Shown here one piece after another: positions 8,132-16,522 of a stretch of DNA of 17,470 bases. The number at the start of each line of letters is the position of its first letter. Position 1 is the stretch's first letter. Under the pieces are notes generated by a model. It had not been told where the DNA came from. It worked only from the letters and a program-made list of their open reading frames with translations, and searched no databases. The position numbers and the translations under genes are program-made. Source of the stretch: Rhizophlyctis rosea. Lineage: Eukaryota > Chytridiomycota > Chytridiomycetes > Rhizophlyctidales > Rhizophlyctidaceae. Location: contig JADGJC010000559.1 in NCBI GenBank assembly GCA_027596075.1, positions 1 through 17,470 of the forward strand, read 5' to 3'.

Positions 8132-9583
8132 TCACTCCCAACCATTGAACTCCGGGTATTTATTTTTAAGTTTGTCGCCCCAGTTCTTCACAGTCCGCGG
8201 TATGTGTCCCGCCAGTAGCGGGCTCCGCTCCTTAAGCTCTGACCAAGGATAGGATGGCTTCTCTGTCCCGCCTTCCCGTTGCTTGGCGAATGCGTCAGAT
8301 TGCCGGTATTCCCGTACGATGGCAAGAAGGGCTTTGTCCTGCTCCGGAGTGGCCAACTTGTATGGCGCGCCGCCTTTTTTGCGGGGCGGACTGAGTCCCT
8401 CGTCTTCGCCCGGAAAATCCTTGATCGGTCCCGGCGACGGCGCATCATCCTTCCGTTTGCGCTTACTCAATGCCCTTCTCCCTTGTTCTGATGAACCGTC
8501 TACACTATCGCGCGCAGCCGTTCCTGCTGCCAACCCTCCTTCACATCCTTCTCCCGCCTCCTTTGATTCCTCCTCCGTGTCATCGTCTACCTCGCACAAG
8601 TCCCGCTTGATGTAGTCTTGTTGTTGCTGCCGGACGCTGTGCCCCATCTTCCGCGCTAACTAGTTCCGCTGCCCTACAAACTGCAACCGCCCCTCCTTGG
8701 CTTCATGATTGATGTACAGCTTGCGAGCATAGTCCACAGAGAACCTTTCACCGGTAACTTTCTCAAACGTATCCGCCACTAAACTGCTCGCCCACCCACC
8801 AGCTTTCTCGTACCCGTCCCAATTCGGATTGTCCGGATCCGCTCCAAGCCCTGACTGGCACTGCTGTGGTATCCCAAAATAGAAATCGCTGCTTTGACCC
8901 TTTTGTCCCGCCCAGTACTCTTCAAGCAGCTTAAGCAACGCTCGCGTTTCTTCTGTCAAGCCGAACCGATATGGGCCATCCACCTTCTGCGTCTTGTACG
9001 TGTTTAGCACTATGACGCTATCCCGGTCAACAAAGTTGTCCCCACCCCTCTCGTCCCTGTAATTACGGTGCTTGGCGAGGAGGTGCCACAGCCGGCGGAC
9101 TTCGTGGTTAATGGTGGTGATGCGCGTAATCGCCAACGTCCGGACCAGTTGAAACTGCTGCTGGTTCTCAATCTGTTTCGGTGCCCGGTATTTGCAGAGG
9201 TATTCTTTCACGGGGCGGACTTTGTGGTCAATGGTGGTGATGCGCGTAATTGCCAACGTCCGGACCAGTTGAAACTGTTGCTGGTTCTCAATCTGTTTCG
9301 GGGCCCGGTATTTACGGAGGTATTCATTCACGCACTTCATCAGCTTCTTCCAACTCTTTATCTTGTACTTTTGTTCCTTAGCCGACAGCGTCTGTCGCTC
9401 CGCGTGGCTGTACCTGCACTCTTTGAAGACGTCCCATGCCTCGGCGATGCTATCCACGCAATCTTGATATGCTTTCGCATTCCCAACATACTTCTCCCTT
9501 TGCTCCAGGGTCATGCGCTCAAGTACCTTTGTCAACGATGTCAAAAGCGGGCTGTTGCTGCTGTGATTCCATTCCCCTTTCTA
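8132..9583 (-). pseudogene. Tyrosine recombinase with C-terminal SANT/Myb-like domain, interrupted by one TAG
   Basis: Reading leftward, the frame holds a helical N-terminal region (ERMTLEQREKY onward), two 40-residue tandem units, then the catalytic-domain signature: VIVLNTYKTQK (catalytic Lys hairpin), a DFYFG strand, DYARKLYINHEA (HxxR-like box, with Tyr where His is usual), then TAG at 8662-8660. The same frame continues LARKMGHSVRQQQQDYIKRD, the H/W-box and nucleophilic-Tyr box of YRs (MGHS; Tyr in QDY). After an acidic, KR-rich linker comes a SANT/Myb-like domain (PEQDKALLAIVREY ... WSELK ... RTVKNWGDKLK), ending at TGA 8134-8132. The box-I Arg is not certain. Family role: DNA cutting and rejoining through a 3'-phosphotyrosine link. 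The TAG falls between the second catalytic Arg and the Tyr, so the truncated product would be inactive. The first ATG in the likely frame is near 9512. Confidence 0.75.
9094..9333. repeat. Exact-period 120 bp tandem duplication inside the recombinase gene
   Basis: Bases 9094-9213 and 9214-9333 match at about 111 of 120 positions by eye. The period is 120, a multiple of three, so the frame is kept and the protein gains a second 40-residue unit (YRAPKQIENQQQFQLVRTLA...). The duplication lies in the helical part before the catalytic domain. Confidence 0.9.
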
Positions 9584-10138
9584 TGGCATCGTCAAGATCC
9601 AGTCGATGCTGCTTTTGAGTCGGAAGAAGTCCAAGGCGCCGGGTAAGCGTGTCAGGAGTTTCCTCAAGTAGTCGCAGGAAGTCTTTTCGGCTGCCACCAT
9701 GTTCCCATCCTTTGATGTGAAGAGGACTGTCGCTTTATGGCTGGGCTTCGGGACCCCTGTGAACACTGCCTCAACCTTGTGCTCCTGAACAATCACCGTT
9801 TCCCCTCCGTGACCTCCCGGCGTTCCACCATCCTGCACCTCCTCTTTGGTTGAATTCACCTCATCCTCTACCTTCCGGTCATCCTCCTCATCTGTTTCTT
9901 GTTCTTCTTCGTCGACCTCCGCCCCGGGTATCCATTCCACATCTGAGGGGTCATCAATTTCCGGCCCATCTCCTCCATTCCTATACAAACCGCTCACATC
10001 TCCTTCAACGACCTGTTCCTGCTGCGTCAACGCCCCCGACACTGACTTTCTATTTGCAGACCCATACCCGCCCCCGCTGGTCAGGTCGACTTTCTCGGCC
10101 ACATCATATTGGCTTCGCGCCCACATAATGCCCTCCAC
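9581..10138 (-). CDS. Acidic linker ORF, probably a middle part of the recombinase protein
   Basis: The open frame, extending slightly upstream to about 10155, is the same frame as the recombinase below it. It contains a Gly/Asn/Gln-rich segment, an acidic stretch (DEEEQETDEEDDRKVEDE), then ordered sequence (KATVLFTSKDGNMVAAEK; LRKLLTRLPGALDFF), and ends at TAG 9583-9581. Between about 9605 and 9535 the next frame reads more like protein (LDLDDAIERGMESQQQQ), and the meaning then returns to the recombinase frame. This suggests two compensating single-base indels rather than a true end. No ATG is needed if it is internal to a longer protein; the in-frame GTG at 10138 is not a plausible start. 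No domain recognised. Confidence 0.4.
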   Translation of the reverse strand: MEGIMWARSQYDVAEKVDLTSGGGYGSANRKSVSGALTQQEQVVEGDVSGLYRNGGDGPEIDDPSDVEWIPGAEVDEEEQETDEEDDRKVEDEVNSTKEEVQDGGTPGGHGGETVIVQEHKVEAVFTGVPKPSHKATVLFTSKDGNMVAAEKTSCDYLRKLLTRLPGALDFFRLKSSIDWILTMP

Positions 10139-11085
10139 CGTGATATCCTCCTCGTCTTACTCCCTTTCCACAACCCGCTTTTCAACTTAAGAAGCCGTTT
10201 CACCAATGGGTGGTTTTCGTCTTGGTCTCCAGCATCACCCCGTGCCACCAACTGCAACGCTCGTTTCAGCACCACCGCTGATGGCTCAACATCCCCTCCT
10301 TCGTACCCTTCAAAAACCCCGCGGATAAAATCAATGGAATCCTCCGCACGTTCAATATCGAGGGCCCTTTGAAGAAGCTTCCTTCTCGACGCATCGCTTG
10401 CACCAGCCAAGTTGTGATAGAGATCCGCTGCGGTGATGTCGTCCGATTGGTACTCTAGAAGCTGCAACGCGCGCGAGAAGTGCACTCGTTCAGTGACGCT
10501 CAGCTGTTCGATGTTGGGTGCAAACGTCCGCAGAAGTATCTCTGCTTCCGCTACCAGGTTCCTCTCATGCAGGAAATGTAGAGCAGCTGAGAGTGATGCT
10601 GGGCTGCCGCTATCACATTCTGCAAGGAGACCGTAGATTGTGAGCGGGGTATCTGAGCGCGATGCAAGGGATAGAACGGTCTCCTGTAACACGGGATGGT
10701 ATGTTCGAGTTTTGCTGACTTCATGTGGCCACAGTCGCAGGATGCGCAGGGTAACGAGGATGTTGAGGAAGGGTTTGCCGATTTTGGCGCTGGCGATTTT
10801 GGCAAGGATGGAACTGGCTGTCGACTCCTAATCCGCATCGAGAGTAACTGTCGATTGGTCCGATTTGAACCACTCCTTCAGTTGAGTGTTCCATGCGCTT
10901 GCAACCTCGTCGGTGACTGCCCTTGAATAATCAAATCTGTTGCACAACTTTGACACTGCAGAAGAAAGAGTTTTTTCCTCGTCTCTTGAACATACATCGT
11001 CAGCTCATTCCCTTCCGTCAATGAGCTCTCTGTAATGCGCACATGCCCAAGGGGGTACTTCTACTGCTGCGTCGGTGGAAGCCAT
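10081..11085 (-). pseudogene. Alpha-helical ORF upstream of the recombinase, broken by two shifts and one TAG
   Basis: ATG 11085 begins MASTDAAVEVPPW. Near 11007 the frame meets TGA, while the adjacent frame carries NELTMYVQETRKK. The original frame resumes after an A6 run (10976-10971) with SSAVSKLCNRFDYS. TAG at 10830-10828 interrupts otherwise continuous sequence (VTLDAD-stop-ESTASSILAKIA). About 200 more residues of helical, TPR/HEAT-like-looking sequence follow (SAALHFLHERNLVAEAEILL) to TGA 10083-10081. A one-base deletion near 10153, or a small intron with donor GTAAGA, would join it to the acidic ORF and hence to the recombinase, giving a protein of about 980 residues. No family recognised. 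The TAG could instead be an intron acceptor (GGATTAG|GAG), which I think less likely because the sequence upstream remains coding-like. Confidence 0.55.
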
Positions 11086-11449
11086 GTCTGGAGACGCAGG
11101 ATTGGAACTCACTCGGACGAGACGCTGAATTGCTGAGAAGATGTTCCGTGACCTGTACTGACTCGATTGTCGCTTATGTGTCGGTTTACACAGTCAGGAG
11201 GTGAATGCATGTGAAGCTGGAGAAAAATGGGGAAAGTAAACAAGAACAAGCAGGGGGCCGCGTGTGGGTCCCCTTTTGTGTTGCATTTGCTGCGGCGCAA
11301 GGTGGTTACACAAAAGTGCTGCGGCTTCAAGCTGTTCAGTCACATGCAAAATGGTCACGTGACGTATACTGAGCCCGTAACTTAGCGGGCTATTTGTTTC
11401 TATCCTGGCTATCAATAAAGCCCCTTCCCAGTTGCATCAACCACTCCAA
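11086..11449. promoter_or_regulatory. Intergenic region, probable promoter of the leftward helical ORF
   Basis: No convincing gene. CACGTG lies at 11356-11361 within GGTCACGTGACG, the same E-box core seen at 1184, 1238 and 15852. The region lies between the start of the leftward ORF at 11085 and the 3' end of the leftward Cys-rich remnant at 11450. Confidence 0.35.
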
Positions 11450-11877
11450 TCATTCTGCCTCCGTCGGTGTCTTTAGCATACAGTGTTTGTAGTACCCGTA
11501 TGCGGCAGGTAACATCTTGTGTGTTGTGACGTCACGACACCCTGGGCACTTCATGAGGACCGTTAGGTGGCCCTTCATCGTCTCCAAAGCCGTGCAATTG
11601 TTTGTGTTTTGCAATCTTCATCTTGCAATCGAAGCAGCACTTGAGACCACATTTGTTGCATTGGAAGGATTTTAGTTGTCTGGCAACAAGCACTTCATTC
11701 AGACTGTTGTTGTCGTGGTGAGACTCCGGTGGTAGAAGGTCGGTGATGGCTCCAGGTGGCGCTCCAGAAGCAAGAACCTTCCTCTCATGTTCCTCGTATC
11801 GTTGACCAATTCACATGCAGGTGGCGCAGTCCCTCATCATATGTCAGTTGGTGGCAGAAGGACGAACTTGAAATGCT
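11450..11877 (-). pseudogene. Remnant of a Cys-rich zinc-binding protein
   Basis: Three leftward frames give successive protein-like pieces in order. The first, from 11877, includes CHQLTYDEGLRHLHVNW. The second includes YEEHERKVLASGAPPGAI and then QCNKCGLKCCFDCKMKIAKH. The third, from about 11578, includes LTVLMKCPGCRDVTTHKM and ends at TGA 11452-11450. Two single-base shifts, near 11795 and 11575, would link them. Cys spacings CxxC, CCxxC and CxxC suggest one or two structural zinc sites. No intron signals fit the joins well. I do not recognise the family; a DNA-binding or transposon-encoded zinc protein is possible. It is tail-on behind the helical ORF at 11085 and diverges from the gene at 12014. 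Confidence 0.4.
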
Positions 11878-11912
11878 TCAAAAACCTGGTCAAAAACATG
11901 CAAAACCACCCA

Positions 11913-11928
11913 AAAAACCTAGGTTTTT
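11913..11928. repeat. 16 bp perfect palindrome AAAAACCTAGGTTTTT
   Basis: The sequence is its own reverse complement, centred on CCTAGG, within an A-rich then T-rich context. It lies between the Cys-rich remnant and the ATG at 12014, so it could be an operator-like site, a cruciform-forming element or the footprint of a mobile element. Function unknown. Confidence 0.5.
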
Positions 11929-12013
11929 GTGCGTTTTTTGCCGCTCTTATTCGTTTTTGATAGTCCTACCCAACCTGCTATCAGGACACTGCGTTCATAA
12001 GTCATGTGGTAGA

Positions 12014-13057
12014 ATGACTTCTCTTGCGAACCAAACAAAGCCCACCTTTGAGCAAGGCAGCGGCCACCTTCTTGACCACCGCAAGGGACCCGCCATCACC
12101 AACCTCGATATTCCAAGGCAGGAGTTTACCAACTTCTCCGCTACAGCACAGGAGGACATCCTAGCAATCCTCTCTCAACTCGCCAAAAAGGTCCCAACAC
12201 CTGAACCAGAAATTCCGCGTTTAAGCTCCATTCTGCTTGCTGAAAGGGTAAGGGGCGAAGGAAAGTGATGGCCATGACTTACACAACGGCCATGACTTAC
12301 ACAGCATCACAGGAGCGTTTGCGCATCGATAAGCTTGTACGGGAAAACGATCGACATCCACCTCCAAAGGCTTTCGTTGGTCACTTCCTAACTACTGTTG
12401 CTGATCCTGCGCGCATTCCTTGGGAAGACAACGACGATTCTGACGATGACGACGACGACTCTGGATTTGAAAAAAGAATTATGCGATTCGACCGTCCCGG
12501 AAAAGCCCTTGCCAGCCACTCACCCGCTCCTTCCATACTTCAACCACCCCCCTCTCAATCCACCTGAAAGAGTGAACATACCGTTCCCGAAACTCCGGCC
12601 CGGCCTTGTTGGTGACTTTGACTTACTTGTTTGCACTAAAGGCGGGAAGCCTGGGAAGGGCAAGGGCTATTGCGTGTTTGCTCCGGATAAAATCTACTGG
12701 GCGAAGGAGGCGCTAGATTGGGTGACTCACCGTCTGATTATGTGGGGCGCGGTCATTGAGGGCTCGAGCGGTGAGGATTTGGATAAGTTTAGTGCTGGAA
12801 AGAAGGCGATTAAGGATCTATTCGATAATGGTCTTATCACTTGGTATAAGTTTGATAGCATAGTTGTTTTTGAGAAGGCGGCCAAGACTTCAGGGCGAGG
12901 ATACAAGATTCTGGGCTGGATCGATGGGGTTGATGTTTATTTATTCGATGTTCTGTTCGAAGGCGAGAAGGGGCATGCGACGGAGCTGATGTATCATCTG
13001 TGGCTGCGGGTTCTCCTTCAACCACTTGAGCGTTACGACAGCTCCATACTGGGATGA
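12014..13057 (+). pseudogene. Unrecognised protein gene with one intron and one frameshift in an A run
   Basis: ATG 12014 opens exon 1 (to 12247), ending at AGG|GTAAGG. A 65 nt intron (12248-12312, ending CATCACAG) joins in phase to exon 2, giving continuous helical sequence across the junction (SILLAER|ERLRIDKLV). An acidic run follows (DNDDSDDDDDDSGFEK). At the A6 run 12470-12475 the meaning moves by one base to the frame that then stays open to TGA 13055-13057 (ELCDSTVPEKPLP ... GKGYCVFAPDKIYWAKEALDW ... LGWIDGVDVYLFDVLF). Total about 340 residues. The C-terminal ~170 residues look like a folded alpha/beta domain that I do not recognise. The A run may be a real lesion or a sequencing error; if an error, the gene is intact. 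It converges on the CDCA7-like gene with 108 bases between stops. Confidence 0.55.
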
Positions 13058-13165
13058 CGCCAAGAACTCCTTGTTCAATTAGTATCATTTCAAAATATAT
13101 ATCTGTCAAGTTGCATCGTTTACATCGTTTACCAATCCACACTGGCCTTTGATCGCTCAGACCGC
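13058..13165. terminator. Shared 3' region of two converging genes
   Basis: 108 bases separate the stop of the rightward gene (13057) from that of the CDCA7-like gene (13166). The middle is AT-rich (TCAAAATATATATCTG), plausible as polyadenylation signal for both transcripts, whose 3' ends may overlap. Confidence 0.4.
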
Positions 13166-14356
13166 TCAGTCGTGCGTTCCCACTTGTTCGCCTGCTGGAG
13201 TATGCTTGTAAGTGGAGGGCCTCTGGGTGCCTTCTTGCGCGTCCAGGTATAGCTCGACGTTGGGGAACCCAAGCTTCAGCCCTTCATGGTACAGTTGGCC
13301 TGTCGGTCGCCTGCCCTTCCTTGCCCGACCTTAAACAATTTGTTCGTAACGTGGACGTTGAATGGGACACGGCTGAGCAACCAAGGGGACTCACAAAACG
13401 AGCAATTGCACTTGCCGCGGCACTTGGGACATTTCCAATCTGGCGTCTCAAGGTCGCTCATCGAATCTTTGTAGTGCATCTGGAAGTGGGGTGGAAGGGG
13501 TGAGGTCATGGAAGGATGTAGCCCGACGGGAAGCATGTAGCGCCAGAAGACACATAATATAGACATGGTCCATCCACTTACTTTTAAGCAGCGTTTGTCG
13601 AACATTAAAGTACATCGAGGTTGCTGGCACGTCCACTAGCAAGGACCCGTTGTGTCATTGATCGGGTAGGATACTACTGAGGGACCTGGGTGAGAGCACT
13701 TACCTTGGCATCCAATGTCTTTTGTCGGCATTGATGACAGCTCGTCCTATGTATGCGGGCGTAGACCCTGCTGCCCACTTGATACCGTACAATGGTCCCA
13801 TCGTCGTCGGAGTACTCCTCCATGGTCATGAGGGGCAGTAGTGGGGGTCGACTTGCTCTGTTTGACAGATCGGCCGCAAGCCCCACTTGTGCAGCAGCAG
13901 CCTGGTCCATTGGGATGTTGAAATGTCAAGGGAATGCCGTGATACATTTAGACAACATTCTCTCAACAAGTGCGCCTGACTTCGCGGCAACATCTGGCAA
14001 TGTACATGGAGCGCCCTACCTCTCCTCTCAGTCGAGAGCTCCGCCGAGTTCTCTCCTGTTTCTCTTTGGGACTTGTGAGCTTCCGCTTCTTTTTGATGGC
14101 GCCGTTCTTCACTGCGGTGCCCACAGGGAGGAGCGGCGCTCCGACTGGGCGCACCGCGCCCTCAGGACCAGTCATGCCGCCGAAGAGCTCCTCCAGCATC
14201 GCCTGATTTTCCTCAATTCGTCTGAAATGGCATGATGGATGAGTCGGCTGTTCCCGGTCAAAGTGCTTTCTACTGTTTATCAGTCAACGACCTTTTGCGC
14301 TGTCTTTCATAATCGGTCTCGGGCTTTTTTGCCAATGGAAGGGCTGCGCTGCTCAT
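13166..14356 (-). CDS. CDCA7: CDCA7-like zf-4CXXC_R1 zinc-finger protein, six exons
   Basis: Six exons on the minus strand: 14356-14292, 14221-14020, 13901-13704, 13635-13582, 13479-13395, 13329-13166. Introns are 70, 118, 68, 102 and 65 nt, all GT-AG; three donors are GTAAGT or GTGAGT. They add to 768 nt, 255 residues plus TGA, with no lesion. The N-terminus has YERQRKRRIEENQAMLEELF, matching the R-x-x-N/I-x-EN-x-AML helix of CDCA7 proteins, then basic KKKRK and RTRRSSRLRG. The zinc domain reads SCHQCRQKT, then WTCQQPRC, FDKRCLK, DWKCPKC, RGKCNCSFC, PTGQLY and VELYL, in the order of zf-4CXXC_R1. The first Cys of the usual FCxxC pair is Asp here. Known role: CDCA7 with HELLS-type SNF2 ATPases remodels nucleosomes to allow DNA methylation maintenance. 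A fungal class II CDCA7 relative is the best fit. Confidence 0.87.
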
Positions 14357-14444
14357 GATGTGGGGGGATTTGAGTACAGAGCCGCGCTTGGTTCCACCAC
14401 GCTTTTGTGTGAGACTTGCATTCGTGATGACTCATCGTGTGTCA
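14357..14444. promoter_or_regulatory. Probable promoter of the CDCA7-like gene
   Basis: This lies directly upstream of the leftward ATG at 14356. TGACTCAT, an AP-1/Gcn4-type bZIP site, sits at 14428-14435. No TATA box is clear. The interval may also drive a rightward transcript starting near 14445. Confidence 0.35.
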
Positions 14445-15497
14445 ATGGCATACGAGGGGACCTTGGTGAACAGGGTTAGGGCTAGTCCACATGTCATGGG
14501 TGTAGGATCGCCTGATGCGTTGCTGACATGAAATGTTCCAGAGGATGTACAGTTACCCTACTACGCAAGCTTGGACAACCCCCTTGTGCGTCCCTTACGG
14601 CTCAACCTTCCTGCTCGTACCCAGCCGGGAATACTTCCTCCTTACCTGTGCTGCGCTCTACGTCCAAAATTTGAAGACGGCCGACGGGTATCCTTTGTGG
14701 CAAGTCGCTGCAAGCTTTACTTGGTTGGATTTTATCATGGGAGAGGCGGGTGTGCCGCGGGGAGCACGTTGTAGCGCCGTCTGCACTGATGACATTCCTG
14801 GGGACCGGGTTGCGAAGATGACCCATGTCTTGAAGAGAAATCTGCCTCACCGACGCTTGGATCTTGTAAATAGACTGACCTCTGATCGGTCGCCTTCAGG
14901 GAGGACGGGGAGGGGCTCGTAGTTGTCATGTATAGTGATTATGTACAGGGTCATACTCCAAATATAATCTACAATACATTGCTGCAAAGGGTCTTGGTGA
15001 TGTGCCGACAGTATCATGTATTCATGGTGCTCCTGCCATTCGGCACTGTCGTGCGAACGGAGAGTCCCAAACCCGCTATCTGTCCCGTCATGGCGGTATC
15101 GGGTCGGGGTGAGGGAGGTCTGTCAGGATTGGGAGGAGATGCGTGAGGCTGCTTTGCGGGGTGCCTGTCTGCCCTGTCATGTGGAGTTCTCCACATGCGG
15201 TCCATAAAAAATGGCAGTCTTTTCTCCATCAGATGCGGTGGACGGTCTAATGAATCCTATTGTACATAACTTGGAATCTACTATGGTACGTGACGTGGGC
15301 CTTATTAGGGCTGTCTCCCGCCATGTTCAGCTTCTGTGGAGCTGTTGGCAGACAAGCTCGCTGCCCTTCCTTCACACTTCATCCAGAAACGTCGTTGATG
15401 TCTTTGATTTCTTCCGGCCGGAAGAGTCTGGTGTTACGGGTCACTTTGCCTACTTCTTTGCTGTTTCAGGTTTGTTAGATGGCTCGATGTGAACAGT
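14445..15497 (+). other. Possible rightward multi-exon gene, structure unresolved
   Basis: ATG 14445 (MAYEGTL) is followed by a donor-like CTTG|GTGAAC and, after CTGACAT, an acceptor-like TGTTCCAG at 14540. After that, two frames are open: 14541-14922 (YGSTFLLVPSREYFLLTCAA) and 14571-14774 (DNPLVRPLRLNLPARTQPG). Further on, 15016-15207 has a protein-like stretch (RVGVREVCQDWEEMREAALR) and 15211-15492 opens with ATG (MAVFSPSDAVDGLMNP) and contains TATG|GTACGT...TTCAG, an intron-like pair. I cannot choose a coherent set of exons, and the reading frames compete. It may be a gene, an eroded gene or chance. Confidence 0.25.
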
Positions 15498-16522
15498 TGA
15501 CATGAAGGGTCAACATCAAGTTCTCTTACCAGTGCTGACAGGATGTGGCAGAGATGTCTTGATATTTACCAGGAGGCATGCATGGCCGCCTTCATCTCCA
15601 CGTCCACCACGATCCCACAGGCCTTTGCCTTTGCGGGCAGGGAGGTAAGATGCGCCGCCCCTATCCCTTTGTAGTATACTACCTCCGCCCGCTGCCGCTT
15701 GCAAGTAGGAGGGTGGGTGCACGTTCCCCACTGTGATAGGACTCAAGTTAACCGATCTTTAGTGGGCTTGTGACCAATCAACGCGCAGGATTCGCTGCAC
15801 AAAAATGAAAAGCCACATCGGTCTGTCTGCCTCCTGGTGCGTCTATAAACTCACGTGATGCTTTCCATCGCTTACGTAACGCTGTAGGCTGAGGGAGTTT
15901 CATATAAACAACCTGTGATTTTCCCTGTGGCCGCAATGTCAGGCACCTTTTCCATTACGAACTCACCCTGTTAGTTGCCATTGACCACGCAGAAGGTCTC
16001 ATCCATGAGCACATCACCGCAACTCTGCCCGCGGCGTGTGTCCCCTTGTGGTATACTACCTCAGAACCACGACGTGCTCTTATATTGCTTCCCTCATGCG
16101 CATGTGCCCCATTGTCAATGTGTTACTGCCCCTGGTGTGAATTGGCAAAGGATGGGACCCCATGGAGTAGGAAGCTGGCAATGGGCAGTCGATGGCTGTC
16201 TGTCCCCGTCATGTTGGGGCCGGGGCGGTGCGCTCCTCCAGCTGCCGTAAGTTTCGTCGTTGTTGGAGCGATAGTATTGTTTAGAGCTGGCTGCAGCCTC
16301 AGCGCACCAGGCAGAGGCTATTGTGATGTCACAGTGGGAACCTGCGTTGTGGCCACTTCTTCCACCCAGCGGGCCCATATCCTTCAGAGCTGGTGAGATT
16401 CGGGAAGTGATGAGTGAGTGAGAGTGGGCATGGGGTCGGAGGGATCCTTCTTCTGACTAGCTGTTACCACCCGGTTACCAATCATTGACTTTTGACCGTT
16501 GTGGATGTTGATAGCGCAGGTC
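15498..16522. other. Region without a supported gene; promoter-like patch at 15770-15910
   Basis: The patch holds CCAAT at 15774-15778, TATAAA at 15844-15849, CACGTG at 15852-15857 and a second TATAAA at 15903-15908: a good set of eukaryotic promoter motifs in the right spacing. The first ATG downstream, at about 15935, gives only 12 codons. A later open frame, 16046-16396, starts at GTG, is rich in Cys and Pro, and contains a donor-like GCC|GTAAGT at 16246. No coherent protein emerges. Confidence 0.3.

Noticed and set aside
5851..10830. TAG reassigned to Gln in this organism
   Set aside because: Only one of the three TAGs sits at a known Gln position. The PIF1-like gene also ends naturally at TAG 8060-8062 just before the convergent gene; reading through it meets further TAGs and runs into the antisense of the recombinase. 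Decay by C-to-T change is simpler, so recoding is kept only as a test.
8132..11085. Starship captain (DUF3435) recombinase
   Set aside because: The size and N-terminal layout are reminiscent, but I cannot recognise DUF3435-specific motifs. The MGHS box with a SANT/Myb-like tail differs from what I know of captains. Left as a generic tyrosine recombinase.
13276..13605. Uninterrupted 109-residue protein on the minus strand
   Set aside because: It reads through two introns of the CDCA7-like gene. Splicing at GTAAGT and GTGAGT restores the conserved zinc domain and the C-terminal PTGQLY...VELYL part.
16046..16396. 116-codon Cys-rich open frame
   Set aside because: It has no ATG start, is of biased composition, and overlaps equally open frames. 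A donor-like GTAAGT inside it is not matched by a convincing exon structure.
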